Positions 11,289 to 22,442 of a stretch of DNA of 64,000 nt are shown in pieces. The first letter of the stretch is position 1; each line of letters opens with the position of its first letter. The notes under the pieces are model-generated. The model was not told the origin of the DNA. It saw only the letters and a program-made list of their open reading frames with translations, and searched no databases. This DNA is from Vermamoeba vermiformis (taxonomy: Eukaryota; Tubulinea; Echinamoebida), in the NCBI GenBank assembly GCA_045837725.1, contig JBEWZL010000216.1, positions 186,001 through 250,000 of the forward strand. The letters run 5' to 3'. The position numbers were made by a program, and so were the translations under genes.

Positions 11289-13842
11289 TTAGTGCAACCA
11301 AGTACCAATGATCTTGGAGGTGAGTTGACGAGCGGCACGAAGATCAGCAGGGTCGCTAGCATCATCGGGCAAAACGTTGGCACAGTGAGCAGTATCTATA
11401 ATACGAATAGTGTTATTAATTTGATGCAATTCAATATATTTTTAGCTTCAACAAGCAATAAATCAGATAACGAATCGAACTTCGAAAATGTTTTTGATCG
11501 CGTGATCCGTCAGACTAGAGCCGACTTTGAACGCCATACTATTATATGGCAATATTATAGATGCTATATAATAGGCACTTACCAGCGATCAAGATATGCA
11601 ACAAGGTCGGGCTGATGTCCCAAGTGATGCCCAATGAGTGCCAAGGATCGATCTCACCATTGACGAACAAAATGTTAGTGGGACCGTTAGCAGGGATATC
11701 ATGGCCTCCGTAGTAAGTGTTGGTATCGTCCATGCGGCTAGGAATGAATTCAAGACCGAAGACGTCGCGGCACAGACCGGCAAAATAGGACAAAGGAACC
11801 AAATTGCCGAAAGGTTGGTTGGCACCATCTACCGAAAATGGAAATATTAATAACTGTAACCTATTAAAATAAATTGAATCTATAAGGAGAGAGAGAATAA
11901 TTGGTACAAAAGCAAAAAAATTTCGGAGATTTGGCAAGATTCGGATGCGTACCGGTAGTTTGGAAGTAACCGAACTCGAAGCAAGTTTGATAGATCCATT
12001 GTCTCATACCAAAGCCGCCTTCTTCATCGACAACAGTAGAGTTTAACGCCATGATGATATCTTCGTATGCGACGTCGTTACAATTTGTACCATGAGCCTG
12101 CATCATAATGTTGTTGACTTGAACGTAGCCGTCCAGGGCGTTATCAGCAGAGGTCATAATGTTGCACAAGTAGTTGATATCGATGGGATTATTGCCTTCG
12201 TCGTTCTAAAGAAGCAAGATCCAGGTCAGTACGCGAACATCGGATCTCCGAGCAAAAACGGCAAAACATCAATTAAATTTACCGAATGATATGATACTAT
12301 TATTATATTACTTACGAATTGGACGGTGGTCATCCAGTTAATCATCAGAGTGCTCATCAAAGTGCTAACGTCGTTAGGACTATAGAGAGGAGTGCAAGTC
12401 TTGAACATTTCTACAAACGAATACGATTAATATTTGTGTAATATTTGTACGTAACTAAGGCTAATTAATGACAATATGAAGAAAATATACGGATGCGTTA
12501 AGCAAGAATTTTAGAGCATACTTTCACTTTCTCAATCCACCTTAAAAAATCCTCCCTCATACATCGATACTTACTCTCAACTTGTCTCGTGCCCGAAGCG
12601 GTCTGCAACATGCACTCAATTTGGTTGGTGGCTTGTTGGATCAACTGATCGCACTTGGGACCAGTGAAGTTGGCTAAAGAACGGTCGACGACTTCCAAGT
12701 ATTGGAACATATCCTATTCAGCGATGTGATTAGTAAGAACTAGATTGAATAAATCAAGTTTGCTCAAACGCTTGTGAAGGATCTCGTTCCGAAACGGAAT
12801 TTACGAAATTAAGACTGTATGTTACTATGCACGTATTTGCATATATACGTTGTTTAATCGGTATTATAGGTATCTTATGGGTGTCTTAAAATCGATACTT
12901 ACAGCAGTAGCTTGAACAGGAGCGCTTGAAGCAACAGAGCCGGCAGTGATGGTCGGGTACTTCAATCTGAACCATGCTGCAAGGTTACCTGGCATCTATT
13001 GTTAATATACACGTCGTATATATGATCGATGAAGTAAATTGATCTTTAAATGATGATGTGTAGCCTCGTGTAACGGTCGAGAAGATCAGGAGCGGATTTG
13101 CTTACCAGGATAAGAGCAGCCAAAAGTGATCACTTGAGAGTTAGAAGCATTGTATTGGTTTTGGATCCAACGGATAAAGGTAGCAGCATCGGCCAAAGCT
13201 TGTTGAGAGGTCAAATAGTTCAAGTTGGGAGTTGAAAGATCTCCAGGGAAGGGCTGGCTCTTGCCGTAAAATCTGTGCTCTAAAAGTAGCATCACATGAG
13301 TATAAATTCATTTGAACGTTCGTATCTCAAAATATTCTTGTTTGAAACTTCGACTGAAATTGCAAAGCGGATCGCCTTACATTGGCTGGTTGATCGCTTA
13401 CCCAAAGCAACGAGCAAAGCACCATAAGTACGACCGTAGTTGTTCATTTGAAGCAACTCAATATCAGCATCGGAGATAGCACCTTCACCGCCGACTTGGA
13501 AGAAGATCGGGCCTGGATTTACAAATAACGGTTAGAAAAATAATCAATAAATTTAAATAAATTAAATCTAACGAAAATAATATTACAAATAAACTTACCT
13601 TGACCGTTCCAATAAGAAGTATCGATAAAATAACGTTGTTTCCAAGTTCTGGTATCTTGCAACAAGAAGTGATCCAACTTTTGTTCGAAGTATTGTTCTG
13701 GAACACGCTTGTAGTTGTGCTTGGCAAACAAGGCTTGGCGTCTCTTGTGCTTAGCCTTCATTTGATTAACGGTGGTGTAGAAACCGAAAGCGGCATCCAC
13801 GAACAGAATGGCCAACAAAATAGCAGCAATCGAGGCACGCAT
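11289..13842 (-). CDS. secreted/lysosomal serine carboxypeptidase, peptidase family S28
   Basis: The minus-strand gene has about nine exons and starts at 13842. It opens with a signal peptide (MRASIAAILLAILFVDAAFG) and then the typical QKLDHFLLQDTRTWKQRYF entry segment of S28 enzymes. EHRFYGKSQPFPG is the conserved EHRxYG region. The nucleophile motif reads GCSYPGNLAAW, with Ser in the G-x-S-Y context. The Asp lies in NGEIDPWHS and the His in DTAHCANV near the C-terminus, so the catalytic triad is complete. Family members (prolylcarboxypeptidase, DPP7, thymus-specific protease) cleave after proline or small residues in acidic compartments; specificity here cannot be read. The exon order is collinear with the family and I see no breaks. 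Confidence 0.9.
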
Positions 13843-14327
13843 GTTGTATATGAAGATATAACAATAGAAATGCGGTATTCTAATGTTTCGAATTTTGCTG
13901 CAATCGTTGGAAAATCAGTTTGAGCTTTCTATTCGCGAAGCGACAGCTAGTCTACCTCAATTTTTTCTGGATCTCCGTTAACGGAATGTGATAAGATATT
14001 CTATCTTGCGTCGCTACACGAAGGTTCTGGGTGCATCATAACATATACAATTGGCTTGACAACTGCGATCCGGACAACACTAGACCGGGATCGCTCGATC
14101 AAGATCGAGTGTGAGTAGGTATTTACCTCTGCAATCTAAAATAAAATTATCTATGTTAGCCAATTAAAAAAAGGTATTCTAAAACACTCGTCGTTACCAG
14201 ATGCCCTAACTAACTCGAGAATAAAAATATTTTTGCGATGGATGATTAAAAAAATTAAAATTCGCAAAAATGTATTATACAATTAACACGTGATGATAGA
14301 ATATTTAATATTAATATTCTAATTTAA
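13843..14327. other. intergenic spacer, peptidase promoter side
   Basis: This is the upstream region of the minus-strand S28 gene. It is AT-rich towards 14,200-14,320 and contains inverted GATC words near 14,090-14,110. I see no supported gene. Confidence 0.4.
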
Positions 14328-14627
14328 GTGCTTTCAGATTTGACGGATTCGAAGTTTGTGAGTCTTGAACGGCTTGTAAATGATTTGCATACCGAAACAC
14401 TACTTACCATCTTGCATGATTTGTACACGAGTTGTGGTAGACATGTTTCGGATGTGCCGAAATCCAGAAGGCGTGTTTCACCTGCCCGTATTGCCCGAAA
14501 CGAAAAGCACAATATTATGACGGTGGTGAATGGTTTAAATTTTGTATTAGATAAAAGAATAGGCTGTATCATAGGCTCTATCCAAAAGATTTTTTGTGAT
14601 GCAATTGGCACGTGGTTAATTCTTTAG
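14328..14627 (+). CDS. possible terminal exon of an unrecognised gene
   Basis: An open plus-strand frame follows a CTTTCAG acceptor-like site at about 14,337 and ends at TAG 14,625-14,627. The peptide looks protein-like: a helical start (DSKFVSLERLVNDLHTETLL), then a basic segment (KSRRRVSPARIARNEK) and a second helix. No upstream exon with a clear start is visible, so this may be a pseudogene, a last exon or chance. It stops five bases before the target duplication of the transposon, so the insertion appears to have landed just past its coding end. Confidence 0.3.
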   Translation: MLSDLTDSKFVSLERLVNDLHTETLLTILHDLYTSCGRHVSDVPKSRRRVSPARIARNEKHNIMTVVNGLNFVLDKRIGCIIGSIQKIFCDAIGTWLIL

Positions 14628-14631
14628 CTTG

Positions 14632-14639
14632 AATTCTAT
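14632..14639. repeat. left target-site duplication (AATTCTAT)
   Basis: This 8-bp direct repeat is identical to 19,718-19,725 and immediately flanks the transposon. Confidence 0.9.
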
Positions 14640-14676
14640 GGGGCCCGTTTATGTTTATCGGGTCGGACTGGAAAAC
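14640..14676. repeat. left 37-bp terminal inverted repeat
   Basis: It is a perfect inverted match to 19,681-19,717. Sequence similarity continues weakly inward for a few bases and then stops. Confidence 0.92.
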
Positions 14677-15524
14677 GGACCCTCAAGAACTGACCCGAGA
14701 TTTTGTCGTTTTATCGTCCCAAACCGAAACCGAAGCTTCTGTTCAGTCCGACCCAAGACGACATACACAACATGCATATTATTGTTAGTAACACGAACAC
14801 TGCACCAAAAAATATCAGTTCTTACTATATTCTCAGTTTCTTCGCGCCATCCGCTTCAGATTACCTGGAAATAATTATTGACAGCCACTCGGAGATAAAA
14901 CTTCGGGAGCGTCACTGGCTCGACATAACCCGACTCGACCGGATTTTTGGCGGGAGGCAAAAAATGCACGAGGAATTCCAGGAAATCGCGTTAAATCAAT
15001 TCTTGGCGTAACCCAACCGGTTTGGTGTCCTACCGTGGTATTACAGGTTCGGTGCGCCCCGAAAGCAACAAAATTGATATATATATTCAAAAACCAATCG
15101 AGCGGCATCAAAAACGCGATAATCGGACGCCGTCTAAGCGAGATTCAAGGATGCGATCCCGATCCCGATCTGCCGTCCTGCACGATCCATTCATGTCTTA
15201 TTAATATTTTAGTATTATTTCAAGCATTTTGAAGTGCGTGGATGACTATGTTAGCGAAAACCTCCAAAGTCGGTTCTGTTATGCGCAGTAATATTGCATT
15301 GTTGTATCTCGTGAACACGATGCATAATTCAATTAATTGAGCGCTAATTCATCAAGTTTGGTGGTGTTAATGTGCTTTGGACTTAGTTAAAATACGTGAT
15401 TTCGGGAACCCGAAGTTTTTGCCCGAGGTTACAAAAAACCTGTTTTCGCTCCGAGTGCCATAAATAGCGACGCAACCGGAAAAAATGGACACAATCCCTT
15501 CGCAAACAAAACATACAACAACAA
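14677..15524. other. left subterminal region of the transposon
   Basis: This is non-coding sequence between the left inverted repeat and the transposase start. It contains several variants of CCGACC/GGTCGG and CCCGA words that resemble parts of the terminal repeat, which may be transposase-binding sites. It presumably also holds the promoter. No coding frame is supported. Confidence 0.5.
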
Positions 15525-18500
15525 ATGAGCTCTACAAAGGGTAAGAATACACCCAAGAAGGCTACGTCCCCGAGTCCACGATCCACGCTGTCCAGAAATG
15601 CCAAAAAAAATGGAGCCGCTGCACACACACTAGGCAAAAATAATAATCTGCTTGACACTCAAATTGATGTGAGTAGAACCGATAATTATTTTTTTCGATC
15701 CAGATTACAGTGTTAAATTGCTCGAATGTATTAATATTACTATTATTAATTAATATTAAATATAGGAGACCGCAGTGGTCGACATTAGTTCACGCGACGA
15801 GTCATCTGAATTGAAGAATAATACCAACGTGACAGTGTCTGCTCCTGCAACTCCCGAACCTGAAAGCACCGCGACAAGTCCACAAACAAAGAAGCGCACG
15901 GCAGATGACGCTGCTCTTGAAGGTAACTCAATGTTTACATCTATACAGTGATTAATTTACTGTCAGTCGAAACTATTGATAACCTTGTTCAACGCGCTGC
16001 CGTGCATACTTCCGCAACACCAGCCATAATCCAATCAACTTCGCAATGGCTCCGAAATAATGGGTTCACTCCTTCATCGTTATCTTCAGTTTTAAAGGTT
16101 GCAAGTTTGATTCCTACTGACGGCACAGTTAACTTGGCGATCATAACCACAGCGATTCAAATTCTCGAAAATGAAGCTAAAGTAAGTTAAGGATTTTGAT
16201 GGGCCTTAATAAAGAGATCCAGTCTTTGTAGGATCTCAGGAGTGTTCTGTACATTTGCAAGCCCGCGAAGAATATGAAGCGCCAGCGTTGATATTGTTTT
16301 GAGGAGTCTCGGAGAACACGGCAAGAAGAGAAAGACACGTCACCCACCAAAGAATATTACAAGAATAGGCCGGCCAATATGTGATCTCATTTAGCGAGAA
16401 ATATTCGGGAGAGCAAGAAGAGGGCAATGTTGGGCGAGCTAACGAGTTTTTGGCAGGCAAACAAACAAAGAAAATAAGAGAGAAGCACCCAACACACCCT
16501 CAAATGACATCCGTCTGTTATGATGATTTAAGATTTTAGACTATTGGGAGAATAACCCTCAGAAACTTGATTTCAGGGAATCAATGACTCAAGGTACAGG
16601 CACTCAGAGCAATCTAACCTTGACATTGCAGTCCAAAAAAGAAACACCTGCCAAATTACTGATTAATTGGAAAAATTGCGACCGCGCTGCAAAGAAATAA
16701 AAATCTCTCAGCTGTTAAATAATCGAAGATGCATGGTCAATCTTCTCAGACCTCCAAAAGGTCGGCGCTATTCCCCAGCAACAATTCGCTTTGCATCTAA
16801 TTTGAAGAACATTGGACATCAACGGCAAAGCCTATGCAACAGCTGGAATTTCTATGCCATCAAAGAAAACTAAGCAGCACAGCCGACAACATATCATAAT
16901 TATATGGAACAAAGATTATTTCACTGGCTTCAAAGCATTTCAATTCTGTTGGTTTGGCTAATGCACTTTTTGGGCTTGCATTTGATAGCATTTTTGTTGA
17001 CCCTTGCGATTCTATCCATGTTTCAACTCAAACTCGGCATGGCTTTGTTAACAAGGTAAGAAAATTGCGAGACAATGTGTGACAAATGTGTCTAATTAAT
17101 GGTTTTTGGTAGACTTCTGAACAGCTAAAGTCTTGTGCAGATTTATTTGAATTACTTGAGCCAATTGTAGACACTGAGCAGTATGCTAATCAAGTGTTGA
17201 TGTTTGTTATTTTCCCTGTTTCAAACATTGGCAATCACCCTCTGCCCATATTTCCAATTGGTATGAGAAGATAAATGTGTAATCATCACTGACACTTTTT
17301 GCAGGGTTTGTGCCTTTGTGTTCATACAATGCAGATGAACTTGCAGCATGGCTCAATGACGCTCAAAAGCAGCTTACTGATGTAGGAATTCGAGCAATTT
17401 TTCACTCTGGAGACAACAATTCTGCCCATCGCTCTTATTTCAGCAAAGAATTCAATACCTCAGGTTTTCCTCTCCTTGACTGGGATTTTGGACTCCCACG
17501 TATGTTGCAAATATGCACCTTTGAATCAAATTCTAATGCTTGAAAGAGCACAAACCAATTCCGTTACAAGACTACCATCACCTCCTTCGCAAATTGATAT
17601 CTCCACTACTGAAACCAAAGCGGCGACTAATGATTGGACCCATACCAATTGTACAAACGACATTTTTGGAGGCACAGCTTGCGCTTGGGTTTCCAGTCTC
17701 ATTTCTCTCACAATTTGATGAGCAAAATGACTGCCGCGTAGAATACTTTTGTGGTGCTAAAGTAGGTGAACATTTCAATTACTTCATGTCCTTAATTTGA
17801 ATAGTTTTTAGATTACCTTAGTGGTAGGGAGGATGCTATTGGTCTAACTCTCTATTTGAAATATGTTGCAATGCTGCGGCGTGCATTTGTGGACCATCAG
17901 ATCACTTGGAATGCAAGGCTGTACCTCATTTGGCAATCTCTGACATTTTTTGTTTATTGGCATCGTTGGATCAAAGTGCACGAGAAGAAGGCAGAGAATT
18001 TCATATCATATGAAACATTCACTGCTGTTGTCCAGATTTGTGTTGGCTTTGTTCTTTTGGTGCGAAACTATCGCCTTGATCTTCCACATGTTCTTCCTTG
18101 GCTCTTGGTAAGATATGTTCTTTGAATTGAATTTGACTAACATTAGTACATTACAGTCCGAAAAGCCCTGTGAATCTTTTTTTTCAACTTTGCGATCATT
18201 TTTTCCAAATCTGACAAATCTCACAGTCAGTGAATGCTTTGACATTGTCAATCGTCAAGCTTGGTAAGTCATTCACTTCAAAAGCTCAGCATAAGTAACA
18301 TTGATGGCAGCCTTTTGACAAAAAGTCCTCCCTGCACAATCAATGTTTGCGCACCAGCATCAATGAAGAGACATTAACATTGAAGCAGAATGGAAAACTC
18401 GGGAAGATCTGCAACAAACTTCACTGGCGGAGTGATTGATATGCTTCAGCCTATCTTGCATATTCAAATCAAACAGAGTTGGCCAAACAGATCCTATACT

Positions 18501-19488
18501 TGGAGTGACGCTTCAACAAGTACTGGCCAACTTATTTCATTTGCTAGAGCCAAATGGTGTTAGTTCTTATCCTGAACCTGCAATAGAAGCAACAACACAG
18601 CAATCAAATGGTCGTAAGAAGCGTATCCATGTAAAAGGTAATTCAATAATTTATTGGCTATCTAGCTAACAAACTTTAGGGTACATTACAGTGCCTGAGA
18701 TTACAATCCCAAAGCTGAAATCTGTTGGCCTAACTGTGCACAGTAATGGTAAAGTTTCAATTGAAAGCCTGTTAGCCCTTCTAAGCAAGAGGCGATCTAC
18801 ATCAAAAACTTCAAAGAATCGCCTGGAACGCCCATACACAAAAAACAAACTTGACCAAAGTCAGTACAATCTTGCCAAAGATCTGCTTTTGTTGATATCG
18901 CCACCAGTTGAGGTGTGTGACACAGTGCCGCCTTTAGAAGACTCCTCAGAAGAATCAGAAGTTGATGTATTGGGCACAGTTCCTCAAGACACCACTTATG
19001 CCATCAACAATTGGTTTTGGACAAACATTGACAACGAATTGTGCCTTGCATACTTAGCCCAAATTGACAAGCAAACAACAGTACAACGCAAAGAAAAGTC
19101 AAAAAAGGTAATCAAAATTTAGTAATACTTAAATTAATTGAGTTGTGACAGCTCTTTGATGTTCGAATTGAAATACCCCAGAAATCGTGCGATCAGTTCC
19201 GCGGAACGGGCTTGATTGTTGCTGCAGATGTCAAGGGTAATGACATTACATTTTTGACCGATGAGCCAATTTGGGAGGAGTTTCGCTTGGATTCTATCAT
19301 CGCCGCGGTTGACCACACACCAAAAATTAATCCATGGCAGTGGCAAAACGGTGAGTATCCAGACTACTACATCAACCCACATTAATTTTACTATAGGACC
19401 ACAAACAGACTCGTGTTCAATCGCTTCAATACGAAATAATCCTGAATTGATGGCATTAGTCGCGGATTTACTCGAGATCGACGTTTAA
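15525..19488 (+). CDS. P-element/THAP9-like transposase (intron-rich)
   Basis: About a dozen exons lie between the ATG at 15,525 and the TAA ending at 19,488. The N-terminal part is basic and Ser/Thr/Pro-rich (PKKATSPSPRST). Around 16,740-16,860 comes GRRYSPATIRFASNL and, in another phase, AGISMPSKKT; this pair resembles the segment before the catalytic core of P/THAP9 proteins. The core follows: LAFDSIFV (first Asp), GFVNK, HSGDNN (second Asp), QDYHHLLRKL, LSGREDAIGLTLYLKY and PCESFFSTLRSFF, the last matching the catalytic-Glu region. The C-terminus (18,681-19,488) is family-specific. The frame change near 16,800 means either an unrecognised intron or damage; 16,200-16,530 is unclear too. 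The 16.65-19.1 kb part is CG-poor. Confidence 0.65.
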
Positions 19489-19680
19489 AAGTTGAATTTT
19501 TGCTTTATTGAACTTAAGCTATTTTAAATAAATACCATGTATTTTATTGTTTCGTTATTTGGCGTTTTACAGCGATATTTGAGCAGATTTGGAATTCGGG
19601 CGGACACGAACCGCCATTTTCTAGGCGGACAACGAAAACCGGCAAACCTACAAAATGGCGGTTTGTTGCTTCGGGCGTCG

Positions 19681-19717
19681 GTTTTCCAGTCCGACCCGAT
19701 AAACATAAACGGGCCCC
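19681..19717. repeat. right 37-bp terminal inverted repeat
   Basis: It is a perfect inverted match to 14,640-14,676. Just inside lies a hairpin-forming pair of ACCGCCATTTT and AAAATGGCGGT (about 19,611-19,664), a second subterminal inverted repeat. Confidence 0.92.
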
Positions 19718-19725
19718 AATTCTAT
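19718..19725. repeat. right target-site duplication (AATTCTAT)
   Basis: It is identical to 14,632-14,639 and ends the transposon insertion. Confidence 0.9.
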
Positions 19726-19802
19726 TCTTTTGCATAGCACTTAAAACCGAATTTCGCGTCATTGTTCTCATTCTTTCAAGTATTAAGCCACATATTATAA
19801 CA

Positions 19803-20685
19803 ATGGAACGCTCAAAGAATTTCAAAGGCAAGATCGGGAACGATCATCTTTTTGGATCAGTCAGCATTGATTTAGTTCGACGCCACTTCTATTGCGAATT
19901 GCGTAATTCAACTACAATGGAGGTCTACAGCAAAGAGAAAGTATTTCCCGCACACAGACAAACCTCCTACGAGCAGCGCTTTGCAATCCTTGGTCGATCG
20001 AGCACTACTTTCACAGTCGTAGGTAACTTGCTCGTTGTTGAAGACCCTTCGAGCCCTGGTATTCAAATAGAAGTGCCTATTCGTGGATTTAACAACGTAG
20101 AAGATCGCTTTATGGCGTTGACGAAGCTTCAACAAAAAGAGATCTTGCACAACGCTATTTGGACGCATTGTCCGCCAAAGATTACGTTCACTACACATGC
20201 ACAAGTTTCTACGCTGAACCAGTGGACGATTGTTCCAAATTACTCTATTCAAGTGAATTTCCCGAAGAGTTTTTCGGCTGTCCAGATTTCGCTTCATATC
20301 CCTTTTTCTGGAAATAATGTTGGAGGTATGCGACTTAAAAATAATTACTTTACTAACAATGGATTAAGACAGCCGATCACGAGTGCAATTGCTTTATGAC
20401 GGCGTACCTGTGTGTGATTCTACCATGTACTCTGGCCAGCCTTTTGAATTGATGCCTTTACATATGTAAGTTAATTTATACACGTATATTAGTAAATTTA
20501 CTTATTTGGATACGATCCATGTTAGGCAAGCGCTCGTTCCCGATGTCACCCAAGGGATGCACAGTTTTGAAGTGAACGTGCATATAAACAAGGGCACTGT
20601 GTACATTCCTTTCTATAACCCTAACGCCACGGAAGCTACGACTCCTGCTATCTTCGCTAAATACAGCTTCATTGGTTATCCGTAG
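19803..20685 (+). CDS. hypothetical beta-strand-rich protein
   Basis: Three exons: 19,803 to about 20,327, about 20,370-20,465 and about 20,525-20,685. The splice pairs are good (GTATGC and GTAAGT donors) and phase is kept. The protein is about 260 residues and starts MERSKNFKGKIGNDHLFGSV. It has no signal peptide or membrane segment. The pattern of alternating hydrophobic and polar residues with many Gly, Pro and Asn turns (VQLLYDGVPVCDSTMYSG, then GTVYIPFYNPNATEA) suggests a beta-sandwich, possibly two repeated domains. I do not recognise the family. It begins 78 bases after the transposon, so the insertion now sits in its promoter region, which could affect expression. Confidence 0.75.
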
Positions 20686-20815
20686 TCGGAACGCTTCTCC
20701 GGATCCTGCTTGTAACGATTAGTTTTCCTATTTCAATCATTATTATAAATATTGTAAATAGGCATGTTTAATAAATAGTTTTACCGTAAATCAACCGGAT
20801 TAATGGAGCACAACT

Positions 20816-21860
20816 TCAGTCTAAGTCGATCGTGAATGCGTCTTGTGCATATTCGTCCTCTTCTTGCTCTTGTTGCTGGTCTATATTATTTAACTCTCTT
20901 AATATCGCCTTATTGTCGTAATAATCGAACGCCTGGCTCGTTTGAATAATTGTAACGTTTTTGAGGGTTGTCGCCAATGATCGGGCTGGTATAAAAGTTC
21001 CGCTCAGATCTAGTTCTTTGAGATTTGTTAAGGTTATTATATTTAGCATTTTATGTTCGTCTAATAGTGTATTGTCTTTGAGTGAGAGCCGTGTTAGATT
21101 CGTCAAGATCTGCAATCCAGAATAATCCGTTTCGTTGAGTTCTATTAGCTCTAATCTTCGTAAATTTGGCATGGCTGACATATAATTTTTATCTACTAGT
21201 GATGATTTGTCGCTGTAGTATTTTTGCTTGAAGGATCTATCCAGAACCAAATCCGTTAAAGTAGACTTGAATAAAGTGCCTGGAACGTATGTTGATTCCA
21301 AGGGTATGCATTGGCGTAGTATTAATGTCGTTAATGACGGGGTTGCACGTAATAATATATTCAGCATTTCTTTGCCAAGCTCGTCAAATTCGTAGAGTTC
21401 CAGATGCGTTATTGTTTTGAACACGAATGAGACTCTTTGAAAGATATTACGCCATAATATTTGTTCTTTATGAATATCCGATGTATAGCGTATTTTTAGT
21501 CGCTGTAATACGCTCTTCTTGTGTAAATTTTTGAACAGATCTTCAATCATTTTTCCTCGATCCGTTTGTGTCATCTTATTTTCTTCAAATAGCACTCCTA
21601 TGTCTTCTTTTGATAAATATACTGCCATTAGCCGGAAAGATTCTTCGTCTAGCGAACGGATGTAGCGCCAAGCATTTTCGCGCCAGAATTTACTCGTGAC
21701 ACTGATCCTAAAATTCCAAAAATATTAATGTAAATATAAAATAATATATATAATGTAATTGATTAAAATTGAGATATAAGTACCTGACCAGTAAATAACC
21801 GTCTAATCCACGCAGGATCTCTTCTCTTAGCTCTTCAGCAAGGCACTGCAGTAAATCCAT
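20816..21860 (-). CDS. F-box / leucine-rich-repeat protein
   Basis: There are two exons. Exon 1 (21,860-21,784) encodes a start-proximal F-box (MDLLQCLAEELREEILRGLD). A 75-nt intron follows, and exon 2 (21,708-20,816) completes the F-box with ISVTSKFWRENAWRYI and carries leucine-rich repeats such as TITHLELYEFDELG, MPNLRRLELIELNE, LTNLTRLSLKDN and LTNLKELDLSGT. The C-terminus is acidic (QQQEQEEDEYAQD). The length of about 320 residues fits an FBXL-type substrate adaptor of an SCF ubiquitin ligase. The substrate is unknown. Only about 130 bases separate its stop from that of the convergent upstream plus-strand gene. Confidence 0.85.
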
Positions 21861-22442
21861 ATGTGATATAATTATAAAAATTATTCTAGCCAGTGACGCA
21901 TAGAAAAGAATGGATTTGTGGTCTTTTATTGACCGGCTAAAGAAATGGCGCCCAAAGTGTCAAAATTTAATTCCGTTACACGCACCACCACGAAGCTCTA
22001 ATGTCGTCAATATATTTATCTGCCTTGTTATGTATAACTCTAGCGATATGTTGTTGCATTACTCGATTCATTGACAGGCGGGGACTCGCGAAAGTTTACA
22101 AGAGATGCGCTGTAGTGGAGTAGATCTACACTCCACGTGCTGCGGATTCACAGATGTGATTCCGTCGGTTGATAAACTGTATTTGTATACCTAAATAAAA
22201 ATCAGGCTTGTTAAGCCTTATCTTACACTGAATACCACGCCTCATTATTTACTCGGACGACTCACTACAGCGCAAAACCGTCCATTCGCTTTATTAATAT
22301 TCTTCATAATACTGTCCAATAAGCGAAATTAATAGCTGTTAGGTATGCGATTCGCTTAATTGAAATAATTATTTGCGTTTTTTGTTTGTAAATATTTTTG
22401 GTACGAACAACAGAACCAAATTAATTACAACAGTGCAATAAT
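21861..22442. promoter_or_regulatory. divergent spacer with short hairpins
   Basis: This spacer is shared by the F-box/LRR gene (minus) and the secreted-protein gene (plus), so it is likely a bidirectional promoter. It holds a hairpin near 22,114-22,137 built on GTAGATCTAC between GTGGA and TCCAC. I see no coding sequence. Confidence 0.4.

Larger units (their letters stand above)
14640..19717 (+). mobile_element. complete DNA transposon, P-element/THAP9-like superfamily
   Basis: Both ends carry a perfect 37-bp terminal inverted repeat that starts GGGGCCCGTTTATGTTTATC. The 8-bp sequence AATTCTAT flanks both sides (14,632-14,639 and 19,718-19,725) as a target duplication. The element is 5,078 bp long and holds one intron-rich transposase-like gene on plus. 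Eight-bp duplications are made by P, hAT and Zisupton-type elements. The protein motifs described in the CDS entry point to the P/THAP9 group. Perfect end repeats and an exact duplication suggest a fairly recent insertion. Confidence 0.9.

Noticed and set aside
14703-15011. Open plus-strand frame in the left subterminal part of the transposon
   Set aside because: It is built from terminal-repeat-like words, has no recognisable features and lies before the true transposase start.
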